Translations under genes and position numbers: made by a program
NCBI RefSeq assembly: GCF_007830435.1
Contig: NZ_VLLC01000013.1
Coordinates: 50,222-114,221, forward strand
From: Desulfobotulus alkaliphilus
GTDB lineage: Bacteria > Desulfobacterota > Desulfobacteria > Desulfobacterales > ASO4-4
DNA length: 64,000 nucleotides
Direction of reading: 5' to 3'
Notes under the pieces: generated by a model
The model's input: only the letters and a program-made list of their open reading frames with translations
Told to the model about the DNA's origin: nothing
Databases searched by the model: none
In this document: piece by piece, positions 55,917-63,648 of the stretch
Layout: each line of letters starts with the position of its first letter
Numbering within the stretch: the first letter of the stretch is position 1

Positions 55917-55983
55917 ATTTTTTGATTACTACCCTGATTCAGCCACAGCTTGCTGGTCAGGTTGTTGTCAGCCCCATGGTTTA

Positions 55984-56063
55984 ATACGGGCAGGCGCAAG
56001 ACCTGCCCCTACGAATGGGTTTTACGGCCCTGTTTTTTGTAGGGGCACCCTTTACGGGTGCCC
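55984..56063. repeat. Two hairpin repeats after the M16 gene
   Basis: GGGCAGG-cgcaaga-CCTGCCC (near 55986-56007) and GGGCACCC-tttac-GGGTGCCC (56043-56063). The second is the inverted copy of the hisF repeat at 40163-40183. Either could terminate the TonB operon. Confidence 0.7.
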
Positions 56064-56163
56064 GTTAACATTCGTAAAATCAGGTCATATAATTTCCATG
56101 ATTAAGGTTTGTATGACTGAAAGACAGTGGTAATCAGATTGAATTTTGACAAGTCTTGATCTT

Positions 56164-56240
56164 TCTCCCTCTGGCCGTTGGCTGAGGCCCTCGAAGCCAC
56201 GAAGCCAGAGGCTCCAAAATCCATTGGCTGAGGCCCTAGA
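56164..56240. repeat. REP-like repeat
   Basis: TCTCCCTCTGGCCGTTGGCT followed by GAGGCCCTCGAAGCC, then a second partial unit CCATTGGCTGAGGCCCTAG. It is the same family as at 43109, 60661 and 62898. Confidence 0.65.
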
Positions 56241-56280
56241 AAATAGCCCACAGCCCAAAAGAATAAGTCTTTACAGACAC

Positions 56281-56320
56281 AAAGGCCGAAACCCTTCACT
56301 TACCGGGGCTTCGGCCTTTG
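56281..56320. terminator. Bidirectional terminator-like hairpin
   Basis: AAAGGCCGAA pairs with TTCGGCCTTT, extended by CCC/GGG after one mismatch, with a loop of about ten bases. From here to 56582 (262 bp) I see the likely promoter zone of the variable lipoprotein gene, AT-rich with T8 and A8 tracts but no clear consensus site. Confidence 0.65.
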
Positions 56321-56582
56321 TACCTTTTGTTGTCTCTGCCGGATGAAGACTCAGAACAAAATGAGGAAAAAGTTGTTTTTTTTCTTTTCATCTGCGGATG
56401 GGTGTAGTAAGCAAAAAAAACTCGGTTCAATGTTTTTAGCATGGGGTGGCGGTTTTCTTGCCTGACTGAAATGTACCCTTAAGGCAGGCTGTTGGCAAAA
56501 AGATTATTCCAGATCATAAAAAACCAAAAGTAATGATCCGGTCACAGGGCTGGCATTGTGCATCAGCATCAAGGGGTGTTAA

Positions 56583-59500
56583 ATGAAAAACAATCACAGA
56601 ATGGCTTTGTCTCCGTCGCAGGGTATGGAATCTTTGCGTGCAAAATTCCTATGGGTTCTTGCCCTGTCATTCCTGTTTCTTTTTTCCGGCTGTGGCGGTG
56701 GAGGTTCGGACAGCAAAGACAGTGATGGGGGCAATACCAAACCACCCATAAATGAAACAGGACACACCGTAACTCCCTCAGCAGGAGTAGGCGGCATTAT
56801 AGATCCTGATACGCCGCAGACGGTCAATCATGGTGCTACCACAAGCTTTACCATAACCCCTGATACAGGGTACGGCATTTCTTCGGTAACAGGCTGCGGC
56901 GGCACCTTAAGCGGCAATACTTACACCACGGGAGCCATCACAGGGGCCTGTACGGTAACGGCAAGCTTCAGCCAGTTCATTCAGAGCAGCTACACCGTAT
57001 CCGCCAGCGCAGGGGAAGGCGGCAGCATAAGCCCTTCCAGCAGAAGCGTAAACCACGGCAGTAGCACCTCGTTTACCGTAACCCCCGATACAGGCTACGG
57101 CATTTCATCGGTAACGGGCTGCGGGGGCAGATTATCTTCCAATACTTATATAATTACAAATACTTTTGAAAATTGTACTGTTACAGCTTTGTTTGAATGG
57201 ATGGAAACCATCCCCCTGCAAAATGGGTTAGGTATCACTAACCTAAGTGCAGTTCCCAAGGCCCAGAGAATATACGAAATAGATTTACCTGAAGGTTCAA
57301 AAGATTTGATTTTTCGCCTGTATGGTGGTTCAGGAGATGCCGATCTGTATGTGCGCCAAGGAGTGTATCCTACACTGTCCGAATATGACTGCCGTTCAGA
57401 AGAATCAGCCGGGAATGAAAAAATCTGCCATATAAAAAGTCCTCAGGCAGGTATTTATTATGTTTTGCTTTATACAGATAGCGGATACGAAGATCTGACT
57501 ATTGAAGCAGCTTATCAGTCTGGCGGGCGTTTTGATACTGTTGAAATTAAGGAGGAATTTTTCAAGGCTGCAGAGGGTGGGGTTCTTGCTATGAAAGAGC
57601 AGGTTAAGCTGGAAGTAAAACCTGATTCCATGGCTGAGGATGCGGAAATTAAAATGAAACATATGAAAACAAGAGATGGTGATGTTTATGTCAATACCTT
57701 TGTTTTGGAACCAGAGGGATTGCAGTTCAGCAAAGATGAGCCTGCTGTTTTGACAATTCCAAAGTCCATGGCTGGCCCTTCCGGCATTATTGATGCTTTT
57801 TTGTATAGTGATTCTCTTGAAGGCTTTGAATCAGAGCATGGACAGGTTAAGGCTGTACCCTTAAGCGTGTTTATAAACGATGATGGTGAATTTTATGTTG
57901 AAATTCCACATTTTTCAGTTGCTACTTTTATAGGTGGCGGCCCTGTTGTTTCTTTAGCTTTTGAACTTCCCAGTCATCATCTGTTGCCAGGAGATCTGGA
58001 GTTTACACTTTCTCCCTCATCCATAGACTACCCTTTTTTGGGTCAAGTATTGACTTGGATTCCAGGCCACGTCCGTATGAACCTTGGAATTGGCCCTTCT
58101 CATATTGGAAGGAAACTAAAAGACCCAGTACCCCGTCATGAAGGTTTTACAGATACAGAACTGGAGGATATGCTCAATCACCTTAAAACCCTTGATGAAA
58201 GTTCTTACAGGGCACTTCATCGTCGTAAGCCTGTACTTGATGACCCATGGTCTCCTTGGGACTATGACAGCTATATACATTCTTCAAAGAATGCCGATGA
58301 TGATAAGGGTGTTCTGATAGCCCACGATACAGGTTACAGGAGCGGTGAATACTACTTAGGTGCTAAAAGATTTCCTGGGATGACTTGGGAAAAAAGGATT
58401 GAGGTAGTCAGGAACGCACTTGTTAAAACAGGTGCCCCATATACATTTGTAGGCAATAATGAGGATCGGGGATATAGCTGTTCTGGTTTTGCAGGGAAGG
58501 TATATGAAGAGGCAGGTTCTAAAATTACAGATAATGCAAGAACAGTGACGCCCTTGGATCAATATGTAGCAGGAAGCCTGAACAATATAGACAGGGTTGA
58601 TGTACTGGAGGGAGAATTGTTGGATATTGGTGTCCGCAGTATGCTTCGTAATAAGATAGATATAATTCCAGGTGTTTCTCTTGGAGCTTGGGTTGCTAAA
58701 AAACTCATTAATATTTCTTATTATGAAGAAAGCGAAGTAACAGAAACTTCTGCTGCATTTGAAGACATAGATTTGCATTCGGCTTTTTCTAAAAAAGATA
58801 AAAGGCTTAATTGGGAGGCAAAACTTAAGGAAGCTGGCAGGCCTTCTGAATGGCGAATGCAGTTTGGGGCCACACACAGTTACTGCATATTAACATGCAA
58901 TGATTATACAACCCGTAGAGAACTTCTTGTTCATGTGACACCCTCAGTGCGCTTGCAGTTTCAACTGGAGAATAGCAATGGGGCATTTATTACAGATCAA
59001 CCCATATATGTGAAAGCCAATAATAAATGGGTCCGGGTCATACCCATGGGGATGGATGGCAAAGACAGTAAAATGGCCCCCAGCAGTGATGGGCAGGGCT
59101 ATGTTGATGTTCGTGTGCCCTTTGAATCTGATACGGATTATTCTATAGTTGCAGGGTATCCCTTCAGTAAAGATGCCATTGAATTTGTCGGTGTTTACAG
59201 GACGGATGACCAACAGCCATCTGGCGCTGTTAATTTGGGTAAATTGCGACCTCAAACAATTGCAGCACCTTCTGCCTTCATGGCAATTTTCGGTTCAGAA
59301 AGTGTTGCATTAAGCTGGAATGCCATATCAGGGGCAACGGGCTATGCCCTCTATTATGGCCGAAGTGCTGGTATAAACCCGGATGATTACAGAACCTATG
59401 ATGAAAAAATAAGCCTTGGCAATGTCACAGCCCATACCGTTCAAAACCTGAACAACGGGACCCGTTATTACTTTGTGATCCGTGCCCTTGTATCGGGTAG

Positions 59501-60644
59501 TGAATCTTCAAACAGCAATGAGGTTTCTGCTACGCCCAATCCTACAGCCTTCAAATTTATGGCAACCATTAATAAATATAATGAAACAGAAGATAATAAT
59601 CAGGCCTGTAAAAATGAGTTTGGTTCCGCTTACCGTCTTGCGGACTGGAATGATGTTGTAGCCTATTATGATTCAGGAAAATCCATGGATGTATTTTTTG
59701 ACAGATTGGCAATGCCTTCACCTGAAAGTGACGACAGAAGAAGCCTGAATGTTTCAAGGAATGGGCATGTTCTTTACGGAAGCAGGAGGCACTATTTTAT
59801 AACAAGGCATGATCATAATTTACCTGGCCATTATCTTTCCCATGCCAATATTGATAATCATCTGATTGATCTTGGATCCTGGGATGGGGCAAGGCATGCT
59901 TTGTGCTATACAGAAAATACTTCTTTGATTACAGGCCGCTTAAATGACACCGGTATCGACTGGTGGGCCGATGAAACAACCAACAACATTACAAGTCCTG
60001 TGGCCACTCATCCCGGACAGGATGCGGACTTTGGCAGGGATGCGGCTGCCCGTGAGGAAACCCTGCAAAAGGTAGGTGCCGGTGCCGCAGGCTTTGACTT
60101 CACCAAGCTGGGTGCCAATGGTCAGCCCCTTGCCATTCAGAATAATAGCTGGTCGGATACTGGCAGTGAAGCCGCAGGCACAAAGTGGTCCTGCGTGAAA
60201 GATAACCACACCGGCCTCATCTGGGAGGTGAAGGTGAATGATCCGGAGCATCTCAGGCATATGTCACATAGCTATTCCTGGTACAATCCTGTTTCTGGCA
60301 CCAACGGTGGACACGCAGGCTATCAGAATAGAGGTAGTTGCAAGCACTCTGACTGCGATACCAAAGGCTTTGTGGAGGCTGTGAATGAGGCGGGTCTTTG
60401 CGGGGCAAGGGATTGGCGGATGCCCACAAGAAAAGAGATTTTGTCCATTGTGAATTATGGCAGAAGAAATCCATCCATTGATACGGAGTTTTTTCCCAAT
60501 ACGCAATCAAGCTGGTTCTGGTCTTCCTCGCCCCGTGCCAACGTCAGTGGCCGTGCGTGGAACCTCGCTTTCGCCAGCGGCCATGTCAACAGCAACGCCA
60601 AGTACCTCAACTCCCAGGTGCGCCTCGTGCGTGGTGGACAGTGA
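56583..60644 (+). CDS. DGR target protein 1: large surface lipoprotein with C-terminal variable lectin-like domain
   Basis: The 1353-residue protein has a lipobox (SFLFLFSGCGGGG; lipidated Cys near residue 38). Then come two 65-residue bacterial repeats (about 60-130 and 137-205, each with PDTGYGISSVTGCGG), a PPC-like domain (about 208-313), a long middle part, an NlpC/P60-like segment (about 570-650, catalytic Cys in DRGYSCSGFAGK), an FN3 domain (about 895-985) and a DUF1566/Lcl_C domain (about 1195-1353). The last 43 residues are VR1. The middle part (about 57130-59900) is clearly richer in A and T than its neighbours, suggesting transfer. GG and TGC following the lipobox suggest outer membrane sorting. 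Confidence 0.88.
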   Translation: MKNNHRMALSPSQGMESLRAKFLWVLALSFLFLFSGCGGGGSDSKDSDGGNTKPPINETGHTVTPSAGVGGIIDPDTPQTVNHGATTSFTITPDTGYGISSVTGCGGTLSGNTYTTGAITGACTVTASFSQFIQSSYTVSASAGEGGSISPSSRSVNHGSSTSFTVTPDTGYGISSVTGCGGRLSSNTYIITNTFENCTVTALFEWMETIPLQNGLGITNLSAVPKAQRIYEIDLPEGSKDLIFRLYGGSGDADLYVRQGVYPTLSEYDCRSEESAGNEKICHIKSPQAGIYYVLLYTDSGYEDLTIEAAYQSGGRFDTVEIKEEFFKAAEGGVLAMKEQVKLEVKPDSMAEDAEIKMKHMKTRDGDVYVNTFVLEPEGLQFSKDEPAVLTIPKSMAGPSGIIDAFLYSDSLEGFESEHGQVKAVPLSVFINDDGEFYVEIPHFSVATFIGGGPVVSLAFELPSHHLLPGDLEFTLSPSSIDYPFLGQVLTWIPGHVRMNLGIGPSHIGRKLKDPVPRHEGFTDTELEDMLNHLKTLDESSYRALHRRKPVLDDPWSPWDYDSYIHSSKNADDDKGVLIAHDTGYRSGEYYLGAKRFPGMTWEKRIEVVRNALVKTGAPYTFVGNNEDRGYSCSGFAGKVYEEAGSKITDNARTVTPLDQYVAGSLNNIDRVDVLEGELLDIGVRSMLRNKIDIIPGVSLGAWVAKKLINISYYEESEVTETSAAFEDIDLHSAFSKKDKRLNWEAKLKEAGRPSEWRMQFGATHSYCILTCNDYTTRRELLVHVTPSVRLQFQLENSNGAFITDQPIYVKANNKWVRVIPMGMDGKDSKMAPSSDGQGYVDVRVPFESDTDYSIVAGYPFSKDAIEFVGVYRTDDQQPSGAVNLGKLRPQTIAAPSAFMAIFGSESVALSWNAISGATGYALYYGRSAGINPDDYRTYDEKISLGNVTAHTVQNLNNGTRYYFVIRALVSGSESSNSNEVSATPNPTAFKFMATINKYNETEDNNQACKNEFGSAYRLADWNDVVAYYDSGKSMDVFFDRLAMPSPESDDRRSLNVSRNGHVLYGSRRHYFITRHDHNLPGHYLSHANIDNHLIDLGSWDGARHALCYTENTSLITGRLNDTGIDWWADETTNNITSPVATHPGQDADFGRDAAAREETLQKVGAGAAGFDFTKLGANGQPLAIQNNSWSDTGSEAAGTKWSCVKDNHTGLIWEVKVNDPEHLRHMSHSYSWYNPVSGTNGGHAGYQNRGSCKHSDCDTKGFVEAVNEAGLCGARDWRMPTRKEILSIVNYGRRNPSIDTEFFPNTQSSWFWSSSPRANVSGRAWNLAFASGHVNSNAKYLNSQVRLVRGGQ
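60511..60638 (+). repeat. DGR variable region 1 (VR1)
   Basis: 128 bp aligned without gaps to the template repeat at 61298-61425. There are 22 substitutions, and all fall on adenines of the template, changing 13 of 18 Asn codons (to Arg, Val, Gly, Ala, Ser, His, Tyr, Leu). The last 24 bases (60615-60638) are identical to the template and form the initiation-of-mutagenic-homology site. The flank differs at GGACAG (VR) versus GGAGCG (TR). Confidence 0.97.
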
Positions 60645-60660
60645 TTTTTGCCTTTTTTCT

Positions 60661-60790
60661 CCCCTCTCCCTCTGGGCGGTGGCTGAGGCTCTCGAAGCCA
60701 GAGGGGCCGGGGCCTTGCCCGGCACACAGGCCAAAAAATGGATTTGTACAATGTTCTGAAGCCTGTTGGCCTGAGTGCCGGGGTGAGGGA
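60661..60790 (+). repeat. ~125-bp repeat left of the DGR core, copy 1
   Basis: It begins CCCCTCTCCCTCTGGGCGG, contains a stem CCCTCTGG / CCAGAGGG (60668-60675, 60698-60705) and ends with the 63-bp mini-element 60719-60781. A direct copy lies at 62898-63026. It starts 22 bases after VR1. Confidence 0.8.
60719..60781. mobile_element. 63-bp mini-element in DGR repeat copy 1
   Basis: CCGGCACACAGGCC and GGCCTGAGTGCCGG are 14-bp terminal inverted repeats with one mismatch. The ends match those of the mini-elements nested in fold-back copies A and B. Confidence 0.7.
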
Positions 60791-60814
60791 AATCTTAAAA
60801 ATGGAGAAAACCCC

Positions 60815-61228
60815 ATGGTACCCTATATGAAACACCTCCCCATATGGCGGGATGCCAACCTCCTGATGCTGGAAGTGGAGCAGGCTGTAAGGGCTTTTCC
60901 CCGTTATCACAAATACACCATAGGCTCAGAACTGCGGGCCAGCAGCTTAAGAATCTGTCAGTTGATTCACAGGGCCTATACCCGCAGGCAAAGCCGCCAT
61001 AAACAGGTGCAGGAACTTACGGAACGCATAGAAGATTTAAAAATGCAGATTCAACTTGCCAAAGAACTGAAGGCCTTTAAAAATTTTGCACAGTTTCAGC
61101 GGGTGGCTGAACTGTCGGTACAGGTGGGAAAACAGGCTGGTGGCTGGCTGAAACAGGCAAGGGCAGAAGTGCTGCGTAATGGAAACGCAGTGCGTGACCC
61201 CATTCACTGTGCGCCTGCCTCCCCTTGA
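60815..61228 (+). CDS. avd: DGR accessory variability determinant (Avd-like)
   Basis: The 137-residue protein from ATG 60815 (alternative ATG 60827) is all-helical and basic, as expected for the four-helix bundle of Avd (MKHLPIWRDANLLMLEVEQA; FPRYHKYTIGSELRASSLRI; FKNFAQFQRVAELSVQVGKQ). Avd forms a pentamer that binds the reverse transcriptase and the TR RNA. It lies between VR1 and TR, the order of the Bordetella phage DGR. GGAGA at 60803 is a possible ribosome-binding site; the frame open further upstream is repeat DNA. Confidence 0.9.
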   Translation: MVPYMKHLPIWRDANLLMLEVEQAVRAFPRYHKYTIGSELRASSLRICQLIHRAYTRRQSRHKQVQELTERIEDLKMQIQLAKELKAFKNFAQFQRVAELSVQVGKQAGGWLKQARAEVLRNGNAVRDPIHCAPASP

Positions 61229-61297
61229 AGCAAGGGATACAAAACCCGTCTGCCTGCCGTTTACGGGTGGCGGGCGGGAGTCAAGAAGGCAGGTTAT

Positions 61298-61425
61298 GCT
61301 GGTTCTGGTCTTCCTCGCCCAATGCCAACAACAGTAACAATGCGTGGAACCTCAATTTCAACAACGGCAATGTCAACAACAACAACAAGAACAACAACAA
61401 CCAGGTGCGCCTCGTGCGTGGTGGA
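61298..61425 (+). repeat. DGR template repeat (TR)
   Basis: 128 bp between avd and the reverse transcriptase. In the frame of the targets it would read an Asn-rich peptide with 18 AAY codons, so any A change gives a sense codon. Positions 61301-61425 have 41 adenines; the non-adenine positions are identical in TR and both VRs. The 3' 24 bases (61402-61425) are the IMH* site. The RT start codon lies inside this end. The short reading frame across it is not a gene. Confidence 0.97.
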
Positions 61426-62923
61426 GCGTGAAACAGCACCGTACCTGAGCCTTTACTCCGTGGACAGGGCCTACCGTGCCTGCCGGAAACGAAAACGGAG
61501 GACGGTGCGTGCCTGTTTGTATGAACAGCGCCTCCTGGATCATCTTGTGGATACACAGGACGCCCTGAAAAATGCGTACTGGCAGCCTCAGCCACCCGTT
61601 GTCTTTACTGTTACCAAACCCAAGGCCCGTGAAGTATATGCCGCCTGCTATGAAGACAGGGTGGTGCATCACTGGCTGATTCCGCAGTTGGAGGCTGTAA
61701 TAGATCAGGATTTCATCCATGATGCCGCCTCAAACCGCAAGGATCGGGGCACCCACTTTGCCGTGAACCGTGCCCAGACCTTCATGCGCAGGATTCAGGG
61801 AAAGGGCTTTGTGCTTCAACTGGATGTTGCCAGTTTTTTTAACAGTATCCACCATGATACCCTGCTGGAACGTCTTTCTCTGAAGCTTCAGAAAGCCGTA
61901 AAACGAAAGGGGATGCCCTTGGAGCAGGCAAGGCAATGTTACCGCATGGCTTCCCGTGTCATCCGACAGCCCTGTGCGGCCCAGGCCATTCGCATCGGGG
62001 ATGCCCGCTCCTTTGCCTGTGTGCCTGAGCATAAGCGCCTTGAAAATGCACCTCCGGGAACTGGGCTTCCCATCGGTAACCTGACCAGCCAGTTCTTTGC
62101 CAATCTCTATCTCGATGTGCTGGATCAGTTTGTGAAGCATGATCTGAAATGCTCTTATTATGTACGCTATGTGGATGATTTTCTGTTGATGCATAAGGAA
62201 AGGTCCTGCCTTGAAGACTGGCATGAACGCATCATTTTTTTTCTGGAAGAAAAGCTGCGCCTGCGGCTCCGGCCGGGTTCCGCACCAAAAGCTTTGTCCA
62301 GTGGTGTTGATTTTTTAGGGTATATCATCCGTCCCGATTACCGCCTTGTCCGCCGTCGTGTGAAGGGCAATCTCTTTGAAAAACTGAGAGACTATGAAAA
62401 AAAGCTGTTGATCCCCCGGGGCAGGGGCGTGCAACTGGAACTGAAGCCGGAACTCCGCAAAAGCCTGCGCTCTGTGCTGGTCAGTTACTGGGGGCATTTT
62501 TCCCATGCCGATGCCCATGGGTTAAAGCAGGCCGTGTTTGAAAAATTCCCATGGCTGAAAAACCTTTTTCTGGATGCCTTTGACCTGAAACCCCGGTGGA
62601 TGCCCCCCACCCCCCTGACCATGCACAGCCAGTGGCACTGGTTTAAGGCCATGTATCCGGGTTGTATCCTGATCATGCAGTGTGGTGGGAGCTGGCTTCT
62701 GAACAAGCCTTTTTTGAATGCAAAGCCCTATGCAGGCCCTTCCCCTGTAAAGGCCTGGGAGCTGCCCATGAAAAGGGGGGAGCGTTTATGGAAGGCACTG
62801 GACAGTGCAGGGCTGCCATGGCTTGTGTGTACAGAAGAGGGGTTTTTGAAAAAAGGTATCCGGAAACGGGTGCTGAGGCGTATTGTGTATCTTACACTCT
62901 CTCTTCCTCCGGGTGGTGGCTGA
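61421..62923 (+). CDS. DGR reverse transcriptase with MutS-domain-I-like C-terminal extension
   Basis: The frame first becomes RT-like after two GTG codons at 61418 and 61421, inside the 3' end of TR, giving about 500 residues. RT motifs are LQLDVASFFNSIHHDTL (about 131; first catalytic Asp), GLPIGNLTSQFFANLYL (about 214; DGR-type IGxxxSQ in place of QGxxxSP) and YVDD at 250. Typical DGR RTs are 300-400 residues; here residues about 395-500 (WHWFKAMYPGCILIMQCGGS; ELPMKRGERLWKALDSAGLP; KKGIRKRVLRRIVY) resemble the mismatch-recognition domain of MutS. The last residues and stop are in repeat copy 2. Confidence 0.93.
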   Translation: MERETAPYLSLYSVDRAYRACRKRKRRTVRACLYEQRLLDHLVDTQDALKNAYWQPQPPVVFTVTKPKAREVYAACYEDRVVHHWLIPQLEAVIDQDFIHDAASNRKDRGTHFAVNRAQTFMRRIQGKGFVLQLDVASFFNSIHHDTLLERLSLKLQKAVKRKGMPLEQARQCYRMASRVIRQPCAAQAIRIGDARSFACVPEHKRLENAPPGTGLPIGNLTSQFFANLYLDVLDQFVKHDLKCSYYVRYVDDFLLMHKERSCLEDWHERIIFFLEEKLRLRLRPGSAPKALSSGVDFLGYIIRPDYRLVRRRVKGNLFEKLRDYEKKLLIPRGRGVQLELKPELRKSLRSVLVSYWGHFSHADAHGLKQAVFEKFPWLKNLFLDAFDLKPRWMPPTPLTMHSQWHWFKAMYPGCILIMQCGGSWLLNKPFLNAKPYAGPSPVKAWELPMKRGERLWKALDSAGLPWLVCTEEGFLKKGIRKRVLRRIVYLTLSLPPGGG

Positions 62924-63026
62924 GGCTCTCGAAGCCAGAGGGTTGCCTGTCCGGCACACAGTCGGCGAACTGAATATGTTTTAAGTTGACAGGTCCTTCC
63001 CGTCTGAGTGCCGGAGGGAGAGGGTA
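62898..63026 (+). repeat. ~125-bp repeat right of the DGR core, copy 2
   Basis: A direct copy of 60661-60790: GGTGGCTGAGGCTCTCGAAG and CCAGAGGG are identical, then CCGGCACACAG and TGAGTGCCGG. It supplies the RT stop codon and fills the gap before target 2. Confidence 0.8.
62951..63014. mobile_element. 64-bp mini-element in DGR repeat copy 2
   Basis: Begins CCGGCACACAG, ends CTGAGTGCCGG; the interior is unlike that of copy 1, so mostly the ends are conserved. Confidence 0.65.
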
Positions 63027-63068
63027 AAGAAAATAATTTTTCGCACCTTTAAATAAGGAGTGTTCTCC

Positions 63069-63605
63069 ATGAAACCTTGCTATCTGTTCATCTGCCTTTC
63101 TTTTGTTGCAGCCCTGTTTTTTTCTCCATCCCTCATAGCCGGAACCCTGTGCAGTGGATCGGAAAATACGGCCATCACCTCGACCACCCCCACAGTAGAT
63201 TTTGATATCCATGCCGACGGCACTGTGACCCATAAGCCCACGGGCCTTGTGTGGATGCGCTGCTCCTTAGGCCAGGATTGGGATGGTAGCACCTGTACTG
63301 GAAGTGCCATTACCCGCAACTGGCAGGGGGCCTTGCAGGCGGCGCAGGATTCGAATTTTGCAGGTCATAATGATTGGCGGCTTCCCAATATCAAAGAACT
63401 GGAATCCATTGTAGAAGAAAGATGCTTTAGTCCTGTCATTAATGCGGCCGTTTTCCCACAGACGCCGTCTTCTCGGTTCTGGTCTTCCTCGCCCGGTGCC
63501 AACGGCAGTGGCGGTGCGTGGCACCTCCTTTTCGGCTACGGCGGTGTCAACCTCGGCAGCAAGGCCAGCAACTACCAGGTGCGCCTCGTGCGTGGTGGAC
63601 AGTGA
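63069..63605 (+). CDS. DGR target protein 2: small secreted DUF1566/Lcl_C protein
   Basis: The 178-residue protein from ATG 63069 (AAGGAG at 63053-63058) has a signal peptide (MKPCYLFICLSFVAALFFSP, cleavage near SLIAG). It is then almost only an Lcl_C (DUF1566, C-type-lectin fold) domain: THKPTGLVWMRCSLGQDW, GHNDWRLPNIKELESIVEER. The C-terminal 43 residues are VR2. Four or more cysteines could form disulphides. It is probably periplasmic or secreted, a minimal display scaffold compared with target 1. Confidence 0.9.
   Translation: MKPCYLFICLSFVAALFFSPSLIAGTLCSGSENTAITSTTPTVDFDIHADGTVTHKPTGLVWMRCSLGQDWDGSTCTGSAITRNWQGALQAAQDSNFAGHNDWRLPNIKELESIVEERCFSPVINAAVFPQTPSSRFWSSSPGANGSGGAWHLLFGYGGVNLGSKASNYQVRLVRGGQ
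63475..63599 (+). repeat. DGR variable region 2 (VR2)
   Basis: 125 bp aligned without gaps to TR 61301-61425, with 25 substitutions, all at template adenines, changing 15 of 18 Asn codons. Asn codons 2, 11 and 17 and the single Lys codon are unchanged in both VRs. The last 24 bases (63576-63599) are identical to TR. Confidence 0.97.
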
Positions 63606-63623
63606 TTTTTTCCTTTTTTTCCT

Positions 63624-63646
63624 CCCCTCTCCCTCCGGGAGAGGGG
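63624..63646 (+). promoter_or_regulatory. GC-rich hairpin 3' of VR2
   Basis: A perfect 10-bp stem CCCCTCTCCC / GGGAGAGGGG with a TCC loop begins 24 bases after VR2. DGR target sites often have a hairpin just past the VR that promotes retrohoming; that function is inferred here. It could also be a terminator on the minus strand sense, since the T run is on its 5' side. Confidence 0.65.
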
Positions 63647-63648
63647 CC

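Noticed and set aside
60557..60814. N-terminal extension of the Avd reading frame
   Set aside because: The upstream part overlaps the end of target 1 and repeat copy 1; the conserved helical protein starts at 60815 or 60827.
61225..61431. 68-codon Asn-rich reading frame across the template repeat
   Set aside because: It is the template repeat read in the target frame, without a ribosome-binding site or independent fold; it is the mutagenesis donor, not a gene.
61298..61436. CRISPR-like array from the repeated AAC units
   Set aside because: The AAC runs are codon repeats of the DGR template, with no spacers or cas genes; no CRISPR array was seen anywhere in the window.
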